Positions 9,236 through 18,025 are shown, counted from the first letter of the stretch. The stretch: 64,000 nt of DNA from DASWYT01 sp965246875 (GCA_965246875.1 CBDFFU010000003.1:1054001-1118000); one strand, 5' to 3'. Notes: a model not told the origin generated them from the letters alone. A program made the numbers and translations.

Positions 9236-10876
9236 TTGGTCGGGCAGGATGTCTTGGTGCGCACCCTGTCAAACGCTATTAAAAACAACCGTATCCATCA
9301 CGCCTATATTTTCACCGGCATTCGCGGGACTGGAAAAACCTCGACAGCGCGTATTCTGGCCAAAGCCATCAATTACACCGGACCCGATGGCACAGCCGGC
9401 CCGACCATCGGCCCGACCGATGATTGCCGCATTTGCCAGGCGATTACGGACGACCGCCATCCCGATGTCATCGAATTGGATGCTGCGTCACACACGGGGA
9501 TCGACGACATCAAGGATTTGCTGGATGGCATCCGTTATGCGCCGGTTGAAGCGCGTTACAAAGTTTATATCATCGATGAAGTCCATATGCTGTCGAAATC
9601 GGCGTTTAACGCGTTGCTGAAAACGCTGGAGGAACCGCCGCCGCATACCGTGTTTATGTTCGCGACCACCGAAATTCGCAAAGTGCCAGTGACCATTCTC
9701 TCACGTTGCCAACGTTTTGATTTACGCCGCATCGATGCGGAAGTTTTGCAAGCGCATTTCAAAGCGATCGCTGCCAAAGAAAATGCCGCGATTAGTGATG
9801 ATGCCTTGAGCGCAGTTGCCTTGGCCTCTGATGGCTCCGCGCGTGACGGCTTGAGCTTGCTGGATCAAGCGATCGCCCGCGCCAATGGCGAGGAGATCAC
9901 CATCGAGTTGATCCGCGCCATGCTGGGGCAGGCGGATCAGGATGCCGTTGTGCAATTGCTGCAAACGATCTGGAACGGCGACAGCGCCAAAGCCCTGACC
10001 GATTTGCGCGCGTTTTATACCAACGGTGCCGACCCCGTGATGATCGCACAGGATTTATTAAGCTTGCTGCACAATTGTTCTGTTGCTAAAGCGTTGCCGA
10101 ACCAGACCGGCCGGTTGGGTTTGCAGCCCGCCACGCGTCAGGCCTTGGACCAAGCGATTGGTTCACTCGGCATGGCGACCCTCTCACGACAATGGCAGAT
10201 CATGCTCAAAGGCTTGGGCGATGTGCATACGGCCCCACAACCGCAAGCCGCACTCGAGATGGCGATTTTGCGTTTGATCTATGCCGCCAGCCTCCCGCCG
10301 CTGGAGCAATTGTTGCAACAAGTACCAACAACATCAACGACAACTCCACCACAAGCAACACAAAACGCCCCGACAAATGGTGGCACACAATTTGCGAAGC
10401 TGGTCAGCAACGGGTCACCAAGTTTTCAGACACAAGCCATAGCGCAGCAACAGACAACACCCGTTGCAGACACAACCGCGCAACCGGTTTTTGCCTCGTT
10501 GCAAGACATTGTGACCAAATGCGAAAACGAAGGGCATATGTTGATAGCCGCTGATCTCACGGCGCAAGTGCGTCTGGTGAAAATGGCGGCGCAATCATTG
10601 GACATCGTGTTATTGCCGGCGGCCGATAAAACCTTGCCGCAAAAATTGCGTCAATATCTGCGCGACTGGACCGGACAGAACTGGTTGATCAGCGTGTCGC
10701 AAAGCGGCGGTGAAGCGACCTTGCGCGAACAGGAACAGGCCGTGCAACAAGCCGCAATTGCAGCCGTTGAAACACATCCATCCATCCAGCGCTTGCGCAA
10801 AACATTTCCGCCTTTTACCATTACTAACGTAGCCAAAATAGCAAAGGACGAGACCGATGATTCCGAACATGGGTAA
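9236..10876 (+). CDS. dnaX: DNA polymerase III subunits gamma/tau
   Basis: AAA+ clamp-loader ATPase: Walker A GIRGTGKTS, Walker B IIDEVHML, sensor 1 ATTEIRKVP, then a Thr/Gln-rich linker and a C-terminal tau-like domain (last ~130 residues) that would contact the polymerase. Coordinates use the first ordinary start in frame (TTG 9236), but the same frame upstream from 9122 encodes the conserved DnaX N-terminus (YIALARKYRSRFFGEL), and no ATG/GTG/TTG precedes it before the stop at 9113. ATG codons at 9109/9112 are in the next frame; one deleted base between 9112 and 9122 would join them to it. So either a frameshift, an error in the sequence, or an unusual start. Two of four usual zinc-ligand Cys are absent. 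Overlaps ybaB by 20 bases. Confidence 0.9.
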   Translation: MVGQDVLVRTLSNAIKNNRIHHAYIFTGIRGTGKTSTARILAKAINYTGPDGTAGPTIGPTDDCRICQAITDDRHPDVIELDAASHTGIDDIKDLLDGIRYAPVEARYKVYIIDEVHMLSKSAFNALLKTLEEPPPHTVFMFATTEIRKVPVTILSRCQRFDLRRIDAEVLQAHFKAIAAKENAAISDDALSAVALASDGSARDGLSLLDQAIARANGEEITIELIRAMLGQADQDAVVQLLQTIWNGDSAKALTDLRAFYTNGADPVMIAQDLLSLLHNCSVAKALPNQTGRLGLQPATRQALDQAIGSLGMATLSRQWQIMLKGLGDVHTAPQPQAALEMAILRLIYAASLPPLEQLLQQVPTTSTTTPPQATQNAPTNGGTQFAKLVSNGSPSFQTQAIAQQQTTPVADTTAQPVFASLQDIVTKCENEGHMLIAADLTAQVRLVKMAAQSLDIVLLPAADKTLPQKLRQYLRDWTGQNWLISVSQSGGEATLREQEQAVQQAAIAAVETHPSIQRLRKTFPPFTITNVAKIAKDETDDSEHG

Positions 10877-11186
10877 TATGATGAAGCAGGCGCAAGCCAT
10901 GCAACAAAAAATGCAGGATATGCAAAAACGTTTGCAGGACACCGAAGTGACTGGACAATCAGGCGGCGGCATGGTGACCGTGACGGCGCTTGGCAGCGGT
11001 CAGGTGAAAACGATCGCCATCGACCCGTCACTAATCGTCGCCAGTGACAAGGAAATGCTGGAAGATTTGATTGTGGCTGCCGTCAATGACGCCCGTCAGA
11101 AAACTGAAGATCTGACACAAGCCGAAAGCCAGAAAATCATGGGCGGCTTGCAACTGCCACCGGGCTTGAAAGGCATGCTGGGTTAA
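10857..11186 (+). CDS. ybaB: YbaB/EbfC family nucleoid-associated protein
   Basis: 109 residues, helical Met/Gln-rich N-terminus (MMKQAQAMQQKMQDMQ) followed by the family core (GGGMVTVTALGSGQVKTIAIDPSL) and a helical tail ending PPGLKGMLG. A small dimeric DNA-binding protein normally coded between dnaX and recR; here dnaX precedes it with a 20-base overlap, but recR does not follow. An alternative start at the fifth codon (M) is possible. Confidence 0.9.
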   Translation: MIPNMGNMMKQAQAMQQKMQDMQKRLQDTEVTGQSGGGMVTVTALGSGQVKTIAIDPSLIVASDKEMLEDLIVAAVNDARQKTEDLTQAESQKIMGGLQLPPGLKGMLG

Positions 11187-11196
11187 ACATAAAAAA

Positions 11197-11436
11197 CTAC
11201 GGGCAGGAGTATGCCTCTTGATATGGACATGCGGTTGCACCGGACATTTTATTTGCAGCCTTGATGTCCTGAAAGTAAGCTTGGACAGCAGGCTTTTTCA
11301 AAAATGAAGCAATCTCATCTTTTTGCCAGCATATCTCTGCTACACCCATTGCCAGTAATGACATGGCAATGATATTTTTTGTAAGGCCAGACTTTGTCAA
11401 CGTTGTCGGCGTTTGATTTACGTGATTATGCGGCAT
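11197..11436 (-). CDS. Small single-pass membrane or exported protein, unknown
   Basis: 79 residues: hydrophilic His/Thr-rich start, a hydrophobic segment around 21-36 (NIIAMSLLAMGVAEICW), then a charged stretch and a C-terminal end with three Cys. No family recognised. It faces ybaB end to end with only 10 bases between stops, and its start faces xthA, so it is a lone gene. It could be spurious, but the composition is protein-like and no other frame is open here. Confidence 0.45.
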   Translation of the reverse strand: MPHNHVNQTPTTLTKSGLTKNIIAMSLLAMGVAEICWQKDEIASFLKKPAVQAYFQDIKAANKMSGATACPYQEAYSCP

Positions 11437-11482
11437 GACGGTTACTTTCTTTTCAGCCTAATATAAGTACAAATGTATCATT

Positions 11483-12316
11483 ATGCAATCAAAAAATAAT
11501 TCGAAACAAACATTGCGCATCGTGACATGGAATATCAATTCGGTGCGGCTGCGCTTGCCATTATTACAACGCCTGATTGATGAATATGCACCCGACATTA
11601 TCGCGCTGCAGGAAACCAAAGCATCTGATGATGTGTTTCCAGCTCAAGCGATTTTCGATATGGGTTATCCGCATCAACATATTCATGGCATGAAATCGTA
11701 TAACGGGTTGGCGATTTTGTCGAAACACCCCATGCTGAAATCAGTGATTCATCATCGCGTATCGCGACAGGATTGCCGCCACATTGCATCGGATTTCAAA
11801 ATCGGCACTACGGCATTCAGCCTGCATAATTTGTACATTCCGGCGGGTGGCGATATTCCGGATGCGGCATTAAACGATAAATTCGGCCATAAAATCGATT
11901 TTGTGCAAGAGCTGACTGAATTCTGGATGAACGAACATACATCAGCTGAAAAGATTATTGCAGTCGGTGATTTCAATATTGCCCCGCTGGAACATGATGT
12001 TTGGTCGCACAAGCAATTGCTTAACGTCGTGTCCCATACGCCGCTCGAAGTGAAACTCCTAAACGCTATGCAGGACAGCTTGGAATGGGTTGATGCGCTG
12101 CGTCATTTTGTTCCTGACGATCAAAAACTTTATACATGGTGGAGTTATCGCAACCAGGACTGGCAAAAATCTAACCGCGGCCGCCGGCTTGATCATATTT
12201 GGATGACACCGCCGTTGCAATCAATACTTAAGGCTATGCAGGTCGTTGATCAAGCGCGCAATTGGCCCCAGCCAAGCGACCATGTGCCAGTGATTGTGGA
12301 TTTGTCCATGTTTTGA
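11483..12316 (+). CDS. xthA: Exodeoxyribonuclease III (AP endonuclease)
   Basis: 277 residues, full length for the family. Motifs in order: TWNINSVRLRL, ALQETKASDDVFP (catalytic Glu), SYNGLAILSK, LYIPAGGD, VGDFNIAPLEHDVW (Asp/Asn pair), GRRLDHIW and the C-terminal PSDHVPVIVDL (Asp-His). It cleaves DNA at abasic sites and degrades 3' ends in base excision repair. Monocistronic, convergent with the orphan gene at 12379. A second member of the same fold, much more diverged, is at 33073. Confidence 0.95.
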   Translation: MQSKNNSKQTLRIVTWNINSVRLRLPLLQRLIDEYAPDIIALQETKASDDVFPAQAIFDMGYPHQHIHGMKSYNGLAILSKHPMLKSVIHHRVSRQDCRHIASDFKIGTTAFSLHNLYIPAGGDIPDAALNDKFGHKIDFVQELTEFWMNEHTSAEKIIAVGDFNIAPLEHDVWSHKQLLNVVSHTPLEVKLLNAMQDSLEWVDALRHFVPDDQKLYTWWSYRNQDWQKSNRGRRLDHIWMTPPLQSILKAMQVVDQARNWPQPSDHVPVIVDLSMF

Positions 12317-12378
12317 TGTTTATGTGGTAAAGATTAGTCTATAAACTGCAAGGTTGGCCAAAGAGAGCCATCAATGAT

Positions 12379-13164
12379 CTAAAGAGAAGGCCCCTCTAAG
12401 CCAGAGTGTTGAGAAACGATTGGTATAGCCTGTTTCAGATTTGAAACAACTTTTGCTGTAAAACTATTCACAGGCAACATTTCAGCACAGACTAATAATT
12501 GTTGCGCTTCAGCAAATATGTCTGCCCTGTTCAGAACAAGGTCTTCGCTGAATTCTTGTTTAGCATCGTATCGAAACCAGTTGTCGATCAGTGTTAAATA
12601 TGAATCTCTCATGGCATACTCGAAATCAACATGCGAAAATTTACGCTGTTCAGTAAAAGGCGCATCGACGATCATATTTTTTGGTTTACGATCATTGTCG
12701 CCATAGGCCAAAATGACCCGTGTGGCGTCATAAGCAGCGGATTGCGCCAATTTATCACGTTGTGTTGCGTCAAAAGCAGAGTTCCCCATGACATCGCGTA
12801 GACACTGCCCTTTCGCGTACGTATTTGCCAAAATCATGTGCGATTTGTTATTAGAGAAATCTTTGTAAATGCCGAAGATAGGTTGTTCGGGCAAATTCAG
12901 GCCGAGCATAGGCGCATATAGATAACAATTATACTCTATCTGTGCCTGCTCCTGGATATAATCAAAATTGCCATGGCTCATATCATCTTGTTGGTAGATA
13001 AAATACGTTTCAAGTTGCTGTGAACGAAATAGTTGCCGCCGCATACGGTCTGGTTTGTTTCCTGTATCACGCGGCACAGCTTGAAGGATGTCTTCTGTAC
13101 AATGAGATTGAAATTTCAACCACAGAAGAAGACCAGCATTTTGATTGTGATTGGTAGAAGACAC
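12379..13164 (-). CDS. Orphan protein with a kinase-like catalytic motif
   Basis: 261 residues from GTG 13164, without an obvious ribosome-binding site, so the start is uncertain. No close family recognised, but residues 155-163 (GDNDRKPKN) and 178-182 (HVDFE) have the form of the catalytic loop (D-x-x-x-x-N) plus metal-binding Asp of HipA-like and phosphatidylinositol-kinase-like folds, with a plausible Lys/Asp-containing strand before them (IFGIYKDFSN near 96-105). There is no signal peptide or membrane segment. A TTGCAT-N17-TATACA promoter can be read upstream on the minus strand. It may phosphorylate or nucleotidylate a target; as a lone kinase-like gene in a genome with Dot/Icm-like genes it is also an effector candidate (inference). 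Confidence 0.7.
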   Translation of the reverse strand: MSSTNHNQNAGLLLWLKFQSHCTEDILQAVPRDTGNKPDRMRRQLFRSQQLETYFIYQQDDMSHGNFDYIQEQAQIEYNCYLYAPMLGLNLPEQPIFGIYKDFSNNKSHMILANTYAKGQCLRDVMGNSAFDATQRDKLAQSAAYDATRVILAYGDNDRKPKNMIVDAPFTEQRKFSHVDFEYAMRDSYLTLIDNWFRYDAKQEFSEDLVLNRADIFAEAQQLLVCAEMLPVNSFTAKVVSNLKQAIPIVSQHSGLEGPSL

Positions 13165-13230
13165 AGAAATACATCGTGTTTGTTTTATTGTTATTAATAT
13201 GTATATATGGTATCAGACTTATATGCAAGA

Positions 13231-13260
13231 AAAAACCGGCTGACTTTCATCAACCGGTTT
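13231..13260 (-). terminator. Intrinsic terminator of the CsbD-like gene
   Basis: On the minus strand AAACCGG...CCGGTTT with a short inner TGA/TCA pairing, followed by TTTTCTT; 20 bases after the stop at 13281. Confidence 0.75.
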
Positions 13261-13280
13261 CTCCACGGAATGCTTAAAAA

Positions 13281-13559
13281 TCAAGCGGCGTTATTGTGCG
13301 TATGGCCGCAACCGCAATTGTCGGTATCTTTGCCTTCACGTGCGTCCTGTGCACCCTGCTGATACGCTTTGGCATGATCATCGAATTCTTTTTCATTTTG
13401 CATCTGACCGATTTTTTCAACGAGACTGCCTTTAAGTTCGTGCCACATGCCTTTTGAGCCGTATTCCATTTGTTGGTCAGTCAATTTGCCATACCATTGT
13501 TCCAACTTGCCTTTGGCTTGGTCCCATTTGCCGGAAGCTTTTGCTGCGTCGCCTAACAT
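13281..13559 (-). CDS. CsbD-like small protein
   Basis: 92 residues. The repeated pattern GKWDQAKGKLEQWYGKLTDQ followed by WHELKGSLVEKIGQ matches the CsbD fold, a small four-helix protein often induced by stress; its molecular job is not known. The C-terminus is unusual in carrying a possible metal site (NCGCGHTH). AGGAG lies just before the ATG. Monocistronic with its own terminator at 13231-13260. The 145 bases upstream (13560-13704) hold its promoter and nothing else I can name. Confidence 0.75.
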   Translation of the reverse strand: MLGDAAKASGKWDQAKGKLEQWYGKLTDQQMEYGSKGMWHELKGSLVEKIGQMQNEKEFDDHAKAYQQGAQDAREGKDTDNCGCGHTHNNAA

Positions 13560-13704
13560 GATGAATCTCCTTTGAGGGGGTTTAAATTTTTATCGGATTC
13601 ACGATCCTGATTATTCTATTATGCTAGACAAACTGCAAATTTACGATGAGAACGGGATCTAAAAATGATAAGGGCTACGTAAATGAAATAATTATAATTT
13701 TGAT

Positions 13705-14169
13705 TTAATTGGAAATATTAAACGCTTGTATCTGCCGCAAGCCTTCACCTAACATCATGGCTGCTGCCATCATCACATTTAAACTGCGACCAACCACGGG
13801 AATAGTCACCCGGGCATCGACCAAACTGTGAACCTCATCCGGCACCCCGGCCGATTCCCGGCCCAACAGCAAAATATCATCCGGATGAAAGACAAAATCG
13901 GTGTAGCTGTTCTGCACACGAGTCGTCAGCAAGATCAGGCGCGGTGAGGGCGTTAGGTTTTGTCGCCAGGCCTGAAACGCTTCCCAGCTGATATGACGGG
14001 TCAAATCAACGGTCGCGCTATAATCCATCGCCACGCGGCGCAAGGCGGCGTCATTCAGGGGAAAGCCACACGGTTCGATGATCTCCAGCGGCACGTCCAG
14101 GGCGGCACACAGCCGGACGGCAGCACCCGTATTTTGCGGAATATCAGGTTGATACAAGGCGATGCGCAT
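13705..14169 (-). CDS. trmL: tRNA (cytidine/uridine 34-2'-O)-methyltransferase
   Basis: 154 residues, the usual length of this minimal SPOUT enzyme. Conserved SPOUT elements: N-terminal LYQPDIPQNTGAAVRL, middle ILLGRESAGVPDEV, and the C-terminal knot segment IPVVGRSLNVMMAAAMML. It methylates the ribose of the wobble base of tRNA-Leu isoacceptors. Divergent from the petABC operon with about 130 bases between starts. Confidence 0.95.
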   Translation of the reverse strand: MRIALYQPDIPQNTGAAVRLCAALDVPLEIIEPCGFPLNDAALRRVAMDYSATVDLTRHISWEAFQAWRQNLTPSPRLILLTTRVQNSYTDFVFHPDDILLLGRESAGVPDEVHSLVDARVTIPVVGRSLNVMMAAAMMLGEGLRQIQAFNISN

Positions 14170-14300
14170 ACGATCTAATCCAGTGTAAACATAAGGAGGG
14201 ATATTGCCTTTTTTCCTATTTTGGTGACAATGCTTTAACTGATATTGGGCATGAATAATAGGACTCTTGCCTAAGCCCCATCGTTTTTAAGGACTTTGTC

Positions 14301-14918
14301 GTGACCGACACTCAAAACCCCATTATTCAACCGATTACCGTGCCACCATCGGCCAATCCGCCATCGGGCGAAGCCTCTAACGTCATTGCCCAACATTCCA
14401 CGAAACCGGCTACACGTCGTGATTTTTTGTATTTGACGGCTTTAGCGTTTGGTGCCGTTGGCGCTGGCTCAGTCGTCTGGCCATTTGTGAATAGCATGAA
14501 TCCGGCTGCCGACACGCTGGCCTTGTCCAGCATCGAAGTGGACTTGACGCCGGTGGAAGTCGGCCAGGCGATCACGGTCACCTGGCGCGGCAAGCCGGTC
14601 TTTATCCGCCGCCGCACACCGGAAGAAATTGCTTTCGCCGCCGACGTGAAACAAGATGAATTGCGTGACCCGGCGTTGGACACCGCCCGCGTGCAAAAAC
14701 CGGAGTGGCTGATCCTGGTTGGTATTTGTACGCACCTTGGTTGCGTGCCACTGGGCCAAAAAGCCTCTGACCCGCGTGGCGATTATCATGGCTGGTTCTG
14801 CCCGTGCCATGGCTCGCACTATGATATCTCAGGCCGTATCCGCAAAGGCCCGGCACCGAAAAACCTTGAAGTGCCGACCTACACATTTTTGACCGATAAA
14901 AAAATCAAAATCGGCTAA
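14301..14918 (+). CDS. petA: Ubiquinol-cytochrome c reductase Rieske iron-sulfur subunit
   Basis: 205 residues. N-terminal extension, then a twin-arginine-like TRRDFLYLTALAFGAVGAG segment that is also the membrane anchor (~34-58). The two [2Fe-2S] ligand boxes are intact: CTHLGC and CPCHGSHYD. Transfers electrons from ubiquinol to cytochrome c1 in complex III. First gene of the petA-petB-petC operon; petB follows after 29 bases. Confidence 0.97.
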   Translation: MTDTQNPIIQPITVPPSANPPSGEASNVIAQHSTKPATRRDFLYLTALAFGAVGAGSVVWPFVNSMNPAADTLALSSIEVDLTPVEVGQAITVTWRGKPVFIRRRTPEEIAFAADVKQDELRDPALDTARVQKPEWLILVGICTHLGCVPLGQKASDPRGDYHGWFCPCHGSHYDISGRIRKGPAPKNLEVPTYTFLTDKKIKIG

Positions 14919-14947
14919 ACCGTTTCGATTTGATAGAGAGAATTTCC

Positions 14948-16282
14948 ATGGGTAACCCAAACGACCGTATGACTTTCGACAATCCCGTCATTGGCTGGAT
15001 CGATGAGCGTATGCCGATCTTCACGATGCTGAACCGTGAATATGGCCGCTTCCCGACACCGAAAAATTTCAACTATTTCTGGAATTTTGGTGCCTTGGCC
15101 ATGTTTATGCTGGTGACAATGATTTTGTCCGGCGTTGTGTTGGCCATGAATTATGCCTCGCACAAAACGCTGGCATTCAATTCCGTCGAACACATCATGC
15201 GCGACGTGAACTATGGCTGGCTGCTGCGTTACATTCACGCCAACGGTGCGTCGATGTTTTTTGTTAGCGTGTACATTCACATTTTCCGCGGCATGTATTA
15301 CGGGTCATACAAACGCCCGCGCGAATTGCTGTGGATCCTTGGTGTTGTGATTTTCCTAATCATGATGGCGACGGCGTTTATGGGCTATGTCTTGCCATGG
15401 GGCCAGATGTCGTTCTGGGGGGCTACCGTGATCACCAACTTGTTCTCGGCTTTCCCGTTTGTCGGTGAGGGGATTGTGACCTGGTTGTGGGGTGGTTTCT
15501 CTGTGGATAACCCAACGCTGAACCGATTTTTTGCCTTGCACTTTTTGCTGCCATTCGTGCTTGCGGGAATTGTGTTCCTGCATGTCTGGGCGTTGCATGT
15601 GACTGGGTCGAACAATCCGACGGGTCTTGATCCGAAATCGGACAAGGACACCATTCCGTTCCATCCCTATTACACGTCAAAAGATATTTTTGGCCTGATA
15701 GTGTTTTTGCTGTTCTATGCCTTCTTTATTTTCTTTGCGCCAAACGTGCTGGGTCACCCGGATAATTATATTCCGGCCAACCCGATGGTGACGCCAACGC
15801 ACATCGTGCCGGAATGGTACTTCCTGCCGTTCTACGCAATTTTGCGCGCCGTGCCGGATATCGGCATTCCGTTTACGCACATCGTGTTTGTCAGCGCGAA
15901 ACTGGCTGGTGTTTTGTCGATGTTTGGCGCGATCCTGGTATGGTTTATTTTACCGTGGCTGGATACATCACCGGTGCGTTCTGCCGTCTTCCGCCCGTGG
16001 TATCGTATCTCGATGCGCATTCTGGTTGTGGCGTTTGTCCTGTTGGGCTGTGCCGGCAATATGCCAGCTGATGCGACGGTCGATTTCTTTGGCCATTTTG
16101 ACACCGGGGTGCAATGGGTCTGGGTTGCACGGGTAGCAGCCCTGTATTATTTCGGACATTTCCTGGTGCTGTTGCCATTGCTTGGCAAGCGTGAGCCGCG
16201 TGTCCCGATGCCGGCCTCTATCCACGAAGCCGTCCTTGCTAAGACGTCTCAGGCCAAACACCCCACACCGAAAGCTGTGTAA
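14948..16282 (+). CDS. petB: Ubiquinol-cytochrome c reductase cytochrome b
   Basis: 444 residues from ATG 14948, preceded by AGAGAG; a TTG further up (14930) only adds six unrelated residues. Contains the expected eight or so membrane helices, paired heme histidines in helices 2 and 4 (LLRYIHANGASMFF; ALHFLLPFVLAGIVFLHVWALH) and the quinol-oxidation PEWY motif (HIVPEWYFLPFYAILR). Catalytic core of complex III in the inner membrane. Three bases separate its stop from petC. Confidence 0.97.
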   Translation: MGNPNDRMTFDNPVIGWIDERMPIFTMLNREYGRFPTPKNFNYFWNFGALAMFMLVTMILSGVVLAMNYASHKTLAFNSVEHIMRDVNYGWLLRYIHANGASMFFVSVYIHIFRGMYYGSYKRPRELLWILGVVIFLIMMATAFMGYVLPWGQMSFWGATVITNLFSAFPFVGEGIVTWLWGGFSVDNPTLNRFFALHFLLPFVLAGIVFLHVWALHVTGSNNPTGLDPKSDKDTIPFHPYYTSKDIFGLIVFLLFYAFFIFFAPNVLGHPDNYIPANPMVTPTHIVPEWYFLPFYAILRAVPDIGIPFTHIVFVSAKLAGVLSMFGAILVWFILPWLDTSPVRSAVFRPWYRISMRILVVAFVLLGCAGNMPADATVDFFGHFDTGVQWVWVARVAALYYFGHFLVLLPLLGKREPRVPMPASIHEAVLAKTSQAKHPTPKAV

Positions 16283-16285
16283 GTC

Positions 16286-17047
16286 ATGAACACAAAAATT
16301 CTGCTTGCTGTTTTTTTGCTGGGAACATCCGCTTTGCCAGCACTGGCTGCCGAACACGACGCGCACCCGCCAGAAATCGATTGGTCGTTTAACGGACCCA
16401 TGGGAACCTATGACCGTCCGTCACTGCAACGCGGATTTCAAATCTATAAGGAAGTCTGTTCCGCCTGTCATTCCATGAATTTGGTGGCCTATCGCAACTT
16501 GCAGGATATCGGTTTGAGTGACCTGCAGGTCAAAGCGATCGCAGCCCAATATAATGTCACGGATGGCCCGAATGATGAGGGCGAGATGTTTGAGCGTCCG
16601 GCCCTGCCGTCCGATCATCTTCATGCGCCATACCCGAATGAAAAAGCGTCACGCGCCGCGAACGGCGGGGCCTATCCGCCGGATATGTCGTTGCTGGCCA
16701 AAGCGCGCCGTGGCGAAGCCGATTACATCCATGGCATTTTGACCGGTTATGAAGAGCCGCCAAAGGATGTCGTGCTGGGCAAGAACATGCACTACAATAA
16801 ATATTTCCCCGGCCACCAGATCGCGATGCCGAAACCGTTGTCTGAGGGGCAGGTCACCTACGCCGATGGCACCAAGGCCACCGTCGACCAGATGTCACGC
16901 GACGTGTCGCAATTCCTGATGTGGGCCGCCGAGCCAAAGATGGAAGACCGCAAACGCATGGGCATCAAGGTTATGATCTACCTGGCCGTCTTTGCCGGTA
17001 TCATGTACGGCGTGAAGCGCAAAGTCTGGCGGCATGTCGAGCATTGA
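16286..17047 (+). CDS. petC: Ubiquinol-cytochrome c reductase cytochrome c1
   Basis: 253 residues: cleavable signal peptide (1-21, ALPALA-A), c-type heme box CSACH near residue 53, the sixth-ligand region with Met (HQIAMPKPL), and a C-terminal membrane anchor (MIYLAVFAGIMYGV) ending in a basic tail. Accepts electrons from the Rieske protein and passes them to cytochrome c on the periplasmic side. Last gene of petABC; a terminator follows at 17067. Confidence 0.96.
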   Translation: MNTKILLAVFLLGTSALPALAAEHDAHPPEIDWSFNGPMGTYDRPSLQRGFQIYKEVCSACHSMNLVAYRNLQDIGLSDLQVKAIAAQYNVTDGPNDEGEMFERPALPSDHLHAPYPNEKASRAANGGAYPPDMSLLAKARRGEADYIHGILTGYEEPPKDVVLGKNMHYNKYFPGHQIAMPKPLSEGQVTYADGTKATVDQMSRDVSQFLMWAAEPKMEDRKRMGIKVMIYLAVFAGIMYGVKRKVWRHVEH

Positions 17048-17066
17048 TAATTCCTTTTCGTGAAAC

Positions 17067-17090
17067 AGGCGGCTTCGGCCGCCTTTTCTT
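17067..17090 (+). terminator. Intrinsic terminator of petABC
   Basis: AGGCGGC-TTCG-GCCGCCT, a 7-bp GC stem with a UUCG tetraloop, followed by TTTCTTT; 20 bases after petC. Confidence 0.9.
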
Positions 17091-17106
17091 TAAACTCGCT
17101 TTTTGG

Positions 17107-17152
17107 TTGACATAAGTTTTGATGTCTGGTTATTATCTAGTGTTAAAAACAC
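17107..17152 (+). promoter_or_regulatory. Consensus promoter with palindrome at the start site
   Basis: TTGACA (17107-17112), 18 bases, TATTAT (17131-17136): a near-consensus housekeeping promoter 34 bases before the orphan gene start at 17186. The expected transcription start lies in GTGTTAAAAACAC (17140-17152), a 5-3-5 palindrome whose arms resemble the half-site in the dot promoter region, as expected of an operator. Confidence 0.65.
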
Positions 17153-17185
17153 GGCTGTTTGAAGTTGATCATGAGTACAATATAA

Positions 17186-18025
17186 ATGCTGAACACTAAA
17201 CCTTATTGGGATAACGCCGCTGATATTGAAGCGGGAACAGCGGATATCTTGCAGCAAAATTGGAATTTTCCAACAGGTGAATACGTTGAGCGCGGTTTAG
17301 ACCGCGCTGGTAAAACCCGTTATCAGCGAGTTACCTATTTGAACGGCGGCATTGTAGAAGCGCATTACAACGATGATGCAACATGTGCATATAAAGTCAC
17401 TATTCCAAATATTGGTGTACACCAATTTATTTACATCGGATACATAGAAGATGAGCGTCACCAGCGTTGTTTGCAAAGCCAGACGATGTCATATCCTGAT
17501 GGTACGGCAACGCATATCAATTACGTTTATCAAAATGCAAAAATCATGGGTTTTGAAATCACAGAGCCAACCGGCCTGCGTAAAATTGTCAGCACAAATT
17601 ACGATCGCGAAGATGGTCACTACATTGAGAACGATGAAGATGTCAAGCATAGGTTTGATAATGGCATGGAAAGTTTTCTTACGTCAAATTGCTGTATGGT
17701 TTATAAGCTAAGCAATAACGAGTCATATTATATTGGTGAGGACGTCTTTAATCAAAATGGTCTTGAATTAACATTTCGTCTAAGTGGGAACCAATGTGAT
17801 AAAGACATCATATTTCGAAATGACGGATCTGTGACTCGTACCTTGGAACCGATAGATGAAAACGATTATTATGAGCACCTTGAATACGGTCCAACGGGTT
17901 ATAGAATTTCTGGTGGACCTTTTGATCCCGATAAGTTTTGGATGCCCAAAGACGACGTTCAGCCAATTTTAATTGAAGAGGAATCCATCTATCAGGGCCT
18001 AGTATACACGTATAGCCTGAACTGA
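17186..18025 (+). CDS. Orphan protein, beta-rich, unknown function
   Basis: 279 residues, acidic, without signal peptide or membrane segment. No family recognised. The sequence alternates short strands with turns rich in Gly, Asn, Asp and Tyr (for example VTYLNGGIVEAHYNDD, MSYPDGTATHINYVYQ, IIFRNDGSVTRTLEP), a pattern like YD/MORN-type antiparallel beta repeats, but without a strict repeat unit. The coding region is AT-richer than petABC beside it. It has its own strong promoter and is followed by another orphan gene with the same type of promoter. In this context a secreted effector is possible, but there is no direct evidence. Confidence 0.7.
   Translation: MLNTKPYWDNAADIEAGTADILQQNWNFPTGEYVERGLDRAGKTRYQRVTYLNGGIVEAHYNDDATCAYKVTIPNIGVHQFIYIGYIEDERHQRCLQSQTMSYPDGTATHINYVYQNAKIMGFEITEPTGLRKIVSTNYDREDGHYIENDEDVKHRFDNGMESFLTSNCCMVYKLSNNESYYIGEDVFNQNGLELTFRLSGNQCDKDIIFRNDGSVTRTLEPIDENDYYEHLEYGPTGYRISGGPFDPDKFWMPKDDVQPILIEEESIYQGLVYTYSLN

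Noticed and set aside
10290..10480. Programmed ribosomal frameshift in dnaX making a short gamma form
   Set aside because: No A-AAA-AAG-type slippery run with a following hairpin was found in the linker region.
17054..17066. Second parS-like half-site (CGTGAAACA) after petC
   Set aside because: Only one arm matches; the other half of the palindrome is missing.
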